Source: Desmodesmus armatus
Lineage: Eukaryota; Chlorophyta; Chlorophyceae; Sphaeropleales; Scenedesmaceae
Reading direction: 5' to 3'
Assembly (NCBI GenBank): GCA_007449985.2
Contig: VIIQ02000172.1
Span: 62,001 to 126,000, forward strand
DNA length: 64,000 nucleotides
Shown here: piece by piece, positions 61,363-64,000 of the stretch
Layout of the letters: the number at the start of each line of letters is the position of its first letter
Numbering within the stretch: the first letter of the stretch is position 1
Position numbers and translations under genes: made by a program
The notes under the pieces: model-generated
Databases searched by the model: none
The model's input: the letters and a program-made list of their open reading frames with translations, nothing else
Told to the model about the DNA's origin: nothing

Positions 61363-64000
61363 TGCTCCTCAGCGTGGCAGGGGGGAAGACAAGCAACGGG
61401 AAGCCACTTCGTTGGTTAGCGCTGTTCAACTGTGGCCTGTGCGGTTCTGTTGATGTGGTCAATACGCATGTATGAGGTGCTCACGTGTCTGTTTGATGCG
61501 CTCATCGGACAGCACGGGGCTTCTGTTGGTTCTTTGCGCAAGCATGTTTGTCCTTTGTGCAGGGGCTTCACTGTGGTTTCCTTGGTTGCGCTCATTGGGC
61601 AGCGTGGGGATTTTTTTGGTTGGTATTCTCTGCTTTGTGAATATGGGCTGTTGCTTACTATCTTCTGTGATCCGGATTTTTGGGTCACTTCAAGGGTTTC
61701 TTTTCCAGTTTCAATATCTAAATAGCTTTCTAGTCTGGTTGGTGCACCTTCAACAGCAGTTTTCTATGATGGCCTTTCCCATGATGCAGCACCTGGTGTG
61801 TGCATGCGCCGATCCCACCATTACATGATGTTTCTTGTGGTGGGTGTCTGCGCAAGGCAGTTGCCAACCGCTGCGGCAGCTGCAGGTGATGCGCAGGAGT
61901 GGGATGTGCCTGATAAACTGCCATGACGAAGCCAGTGCTTGTTCCTGAAGAGTGTTCCCCCATTGTGTGAGTTGTTGCCACCAGCATTGGTGCAATCCTG
62001 TGTCCCCAGTCAGCAGCGGATTTGCGCTGACGCTGGGGCGTTTTGATTTTGGTTCCCAACAAACTTTGTTTGAAACCTGCCAGCTGTCGTCCTGCAGGGA
62101 TGTGGGGCAAGTTGTTGCCCCATCCTGTAGGTTGCATTTGGCGCAGAAGGGCCCACTCGTTGGTTGCAACTGTACTGGCAGTACTGGAAGAGCCAACCAC
62201 ACGCGTCCTCAATGCGCCCCGGATCTTTCTATGGTTTTGGTGACGCATGCGCCCTGGCCCTTCAGATGTCGACACATGCTTAGTGATGCTGTTGGAATGT
62301 ATCCTTGTTTCAGCATGCATGGGCAGTCTGAGCAGGCTCAGGAACATGTAGTGGCTCAAAGAGTGACTTGCCCGTTATTTTTCAAGGGTTGCTGGTGTTG
62401 TGGTGGCGTCATGCTTGGCATGATCTGACGACATGCCATTCTGAGTGAGTCACCCACAGCCCGCTTGTATAGTGGACTGTGATCGGTTTGTTGCAAGGGC
62501 ACGCTGCATGGTGTCTGGGTGTGCTGTAGCCATGCACAGCTGGGCCTATGCGTGCCCAAAGAGCGCATGTTGCCAGCCAATTGTTGTTGAAGTTGACAGT
62601 ATGGTGTCGGCGACACCCATACTCGGTGAGTGTCTCTGTATGTGTCTGCCTGGTTATTTGTTCAGTTTTATTTGATAAAATTGATGCAGGGTGCTGCACG
62701 CGCAAACTCAATCCTAGACTCCCATCACTTTGTCTTGCGCATGCCAGGCTTGAGCCCAAATGCAAGGAAAGTGATGGTATGTCACAATTGTAACTGTATG
62801 CAAGATCTGTGAAGGATTGCTGAACAGGAGGCCTGTTAAATGCAACAGCGCACCAACATTATCACCCCGCAAGCCTCGTTGGCTCCCTACAGGGTGTTTT
62901 GAATACCCACTGGGAGCTGCCTCAACAACAAGAGCGGTAACAGCAGCAGTACCATGCTGGCATGCTGTCCCCAGTGCACCCTGCTCCCTTCATGATGGGG
63001 GCCTGTAGCAAGAACGGCCCACAGCAGATGGGCCCTGACGCATACATAGGCTTGCTGTGTACCTGGCAACAGGTGCAACAAGCTACTGTGTCAACTCTAC
63101 GGTCACGTCACACGAGTCCGCAGTCGCACTATCCTAACGATAGTCAGAAAGATTTATGTGTGTGCGCGCCTGCAAACACGATGTAGATCAACAGTCAACA
63201 GCAATGTGGGCATGTGAGTACAATACCCCCATGTGCCATGGGGCCCACACCACGAATTTCACAGTGTGCCCCCTGCATGTCTCTACTGCTGAGACGTCAG
63301 GCCCGTTGAGGGAGAGACATGGGACACTGACTCCAATGCCCCTGAACCCAGCCGGCAGAATTGATGCACCATGCATGGGGGCTACATCACACACGGCGGA
63401 GATGCTGAATGATGATGAACGAAGCACCAATCAAACCTTAAGGCATAACTATGGGCGCAGTCGAGGGTGCATTTGCTTGCATGCTGAGCGACAGTGTAGC
63501 AAACACCTTCACCACTACTGCATGGTGCTTCACAGTGAGCAATCACTCCTGTGCACAACACCCACCAACCATCCGATGGCAACGTTTGCGCATGTGCATG
63601 CAGCACAAACCCTAACCCTCGTATCGGTCACAAATTCAAAGTCAAGGGCCCAGCTTCACAGCCCTGATGCATGACTAATGCTCCCTGCATCATGACTCAC
63701 ATCAGCCGGATGGCCTGATGGTCATGATGGCCTGCTGCATGCAGCAACTTGCAGCGCAACTCAGACCGCACCGAACATACAGTACACATGCTGCACACTC
63801 TCTTCCTACTGCACACAACAAGTAAGAGCCGGCTGTTGGTAAAAAACCACAGCAGGCGAGACTACAACCTAGAGCAGAACCAACTGCAACACACAGAGAC
63901 ACAACTGCGTGGCAGGGGTACAACCCTCACTGCTTCAGGACCATGTGCACACCCCCTGCAGCCCTACACTGGCAGTAGGTGACTCCGCCCGCCCAGCAGC
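61363..64000. other. 3' flank of VTC and intergenic sequence
   Basis: No gene supported. Base composition becomes more T-rich just after the stop, typical of a 3' untranslated region. The 209-codon minus-strand frame at 62359-61730 has no domain or codon bias, and frames beyond 62.8 kb are short. Confidence 0.5.

Noticed and set aside
61730..62359. 209-codon minus-strand open frame downstream of VTC
   Set aside because: Antisense to the probable 3' untranslated region; no domain or splice context.

Overview
The window looks like nuclear DNA of a chlorophyte green alga, probably Chlorophyceae; the species cannot be named from sequence alone. The genes are broken into many exons by GT-AG introns of about 100-900 bp. 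Coding exons are GC-rich, with Gln/Ala runs from CAG/GCN codons. Gene content is eukaryotic: condensin II, roadblock dynein light chain, tetraspanin and VTC polyphosphate polymerase. There is no operon structure, Shine-Dalgarno site or CRISPR array.

Regions. 1-11.8 kb: plus strand, the 3' two thirds of a condensin-II CAP-G2 (NCAPG2) gene in 16 exons, with a PHD zinc finger inside one exon; its introns and 3' flank are full of decaying tandem copies of its own exon edges. 12.5-35.9 kb: a cluster of five leucine-rich-repeat genes sharing one four-exon plan (three intact, two frameshifted, plus a C-terminal relic). The cluster is interrupted by a four-copy ~250-bp satellite (16.3-17.3 kb) and an unrecognised six-exon minus-strand gene with a possible small gene beside it (17.6-20.0 kb). 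35.9-37.1 kb: two long near-perfect foldback hairpins and a tRNA-Glu(CUC)-like sequence that may head a SINE. 37.5-40.4 kb: a TOM2A-type tetraspanin (minus), with a repeated 3' terminus, and a divergent intronless roadblock dynein light chain (plus). 42.4-44.0 kb: a four-exon, signal-peptide-bearing Nudix hydrolase (minus). 47.1-61.4 kb: two VTC4-like polyphosphate polymerase genes as a head-to-head inverted duplication. The plus copy is fully open over 11 exons (1067 aa); the minus copy keeps every splice site but has four single-base deletions.

The most unusual theme is that exon edges, including their splice site or stop codon, are serially duplicated beside the parent exon in at least three unrelated genes (CAP-G2, tetraspanin, VTC). 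The genes share no obvious pathway: chromosome structure, cilium/dynein transport, membrane organisation and acidocalcisome polyphosphate are all represented. All exon models are hand-spliced from consensus sites and frame continuity, without transcript evidence.
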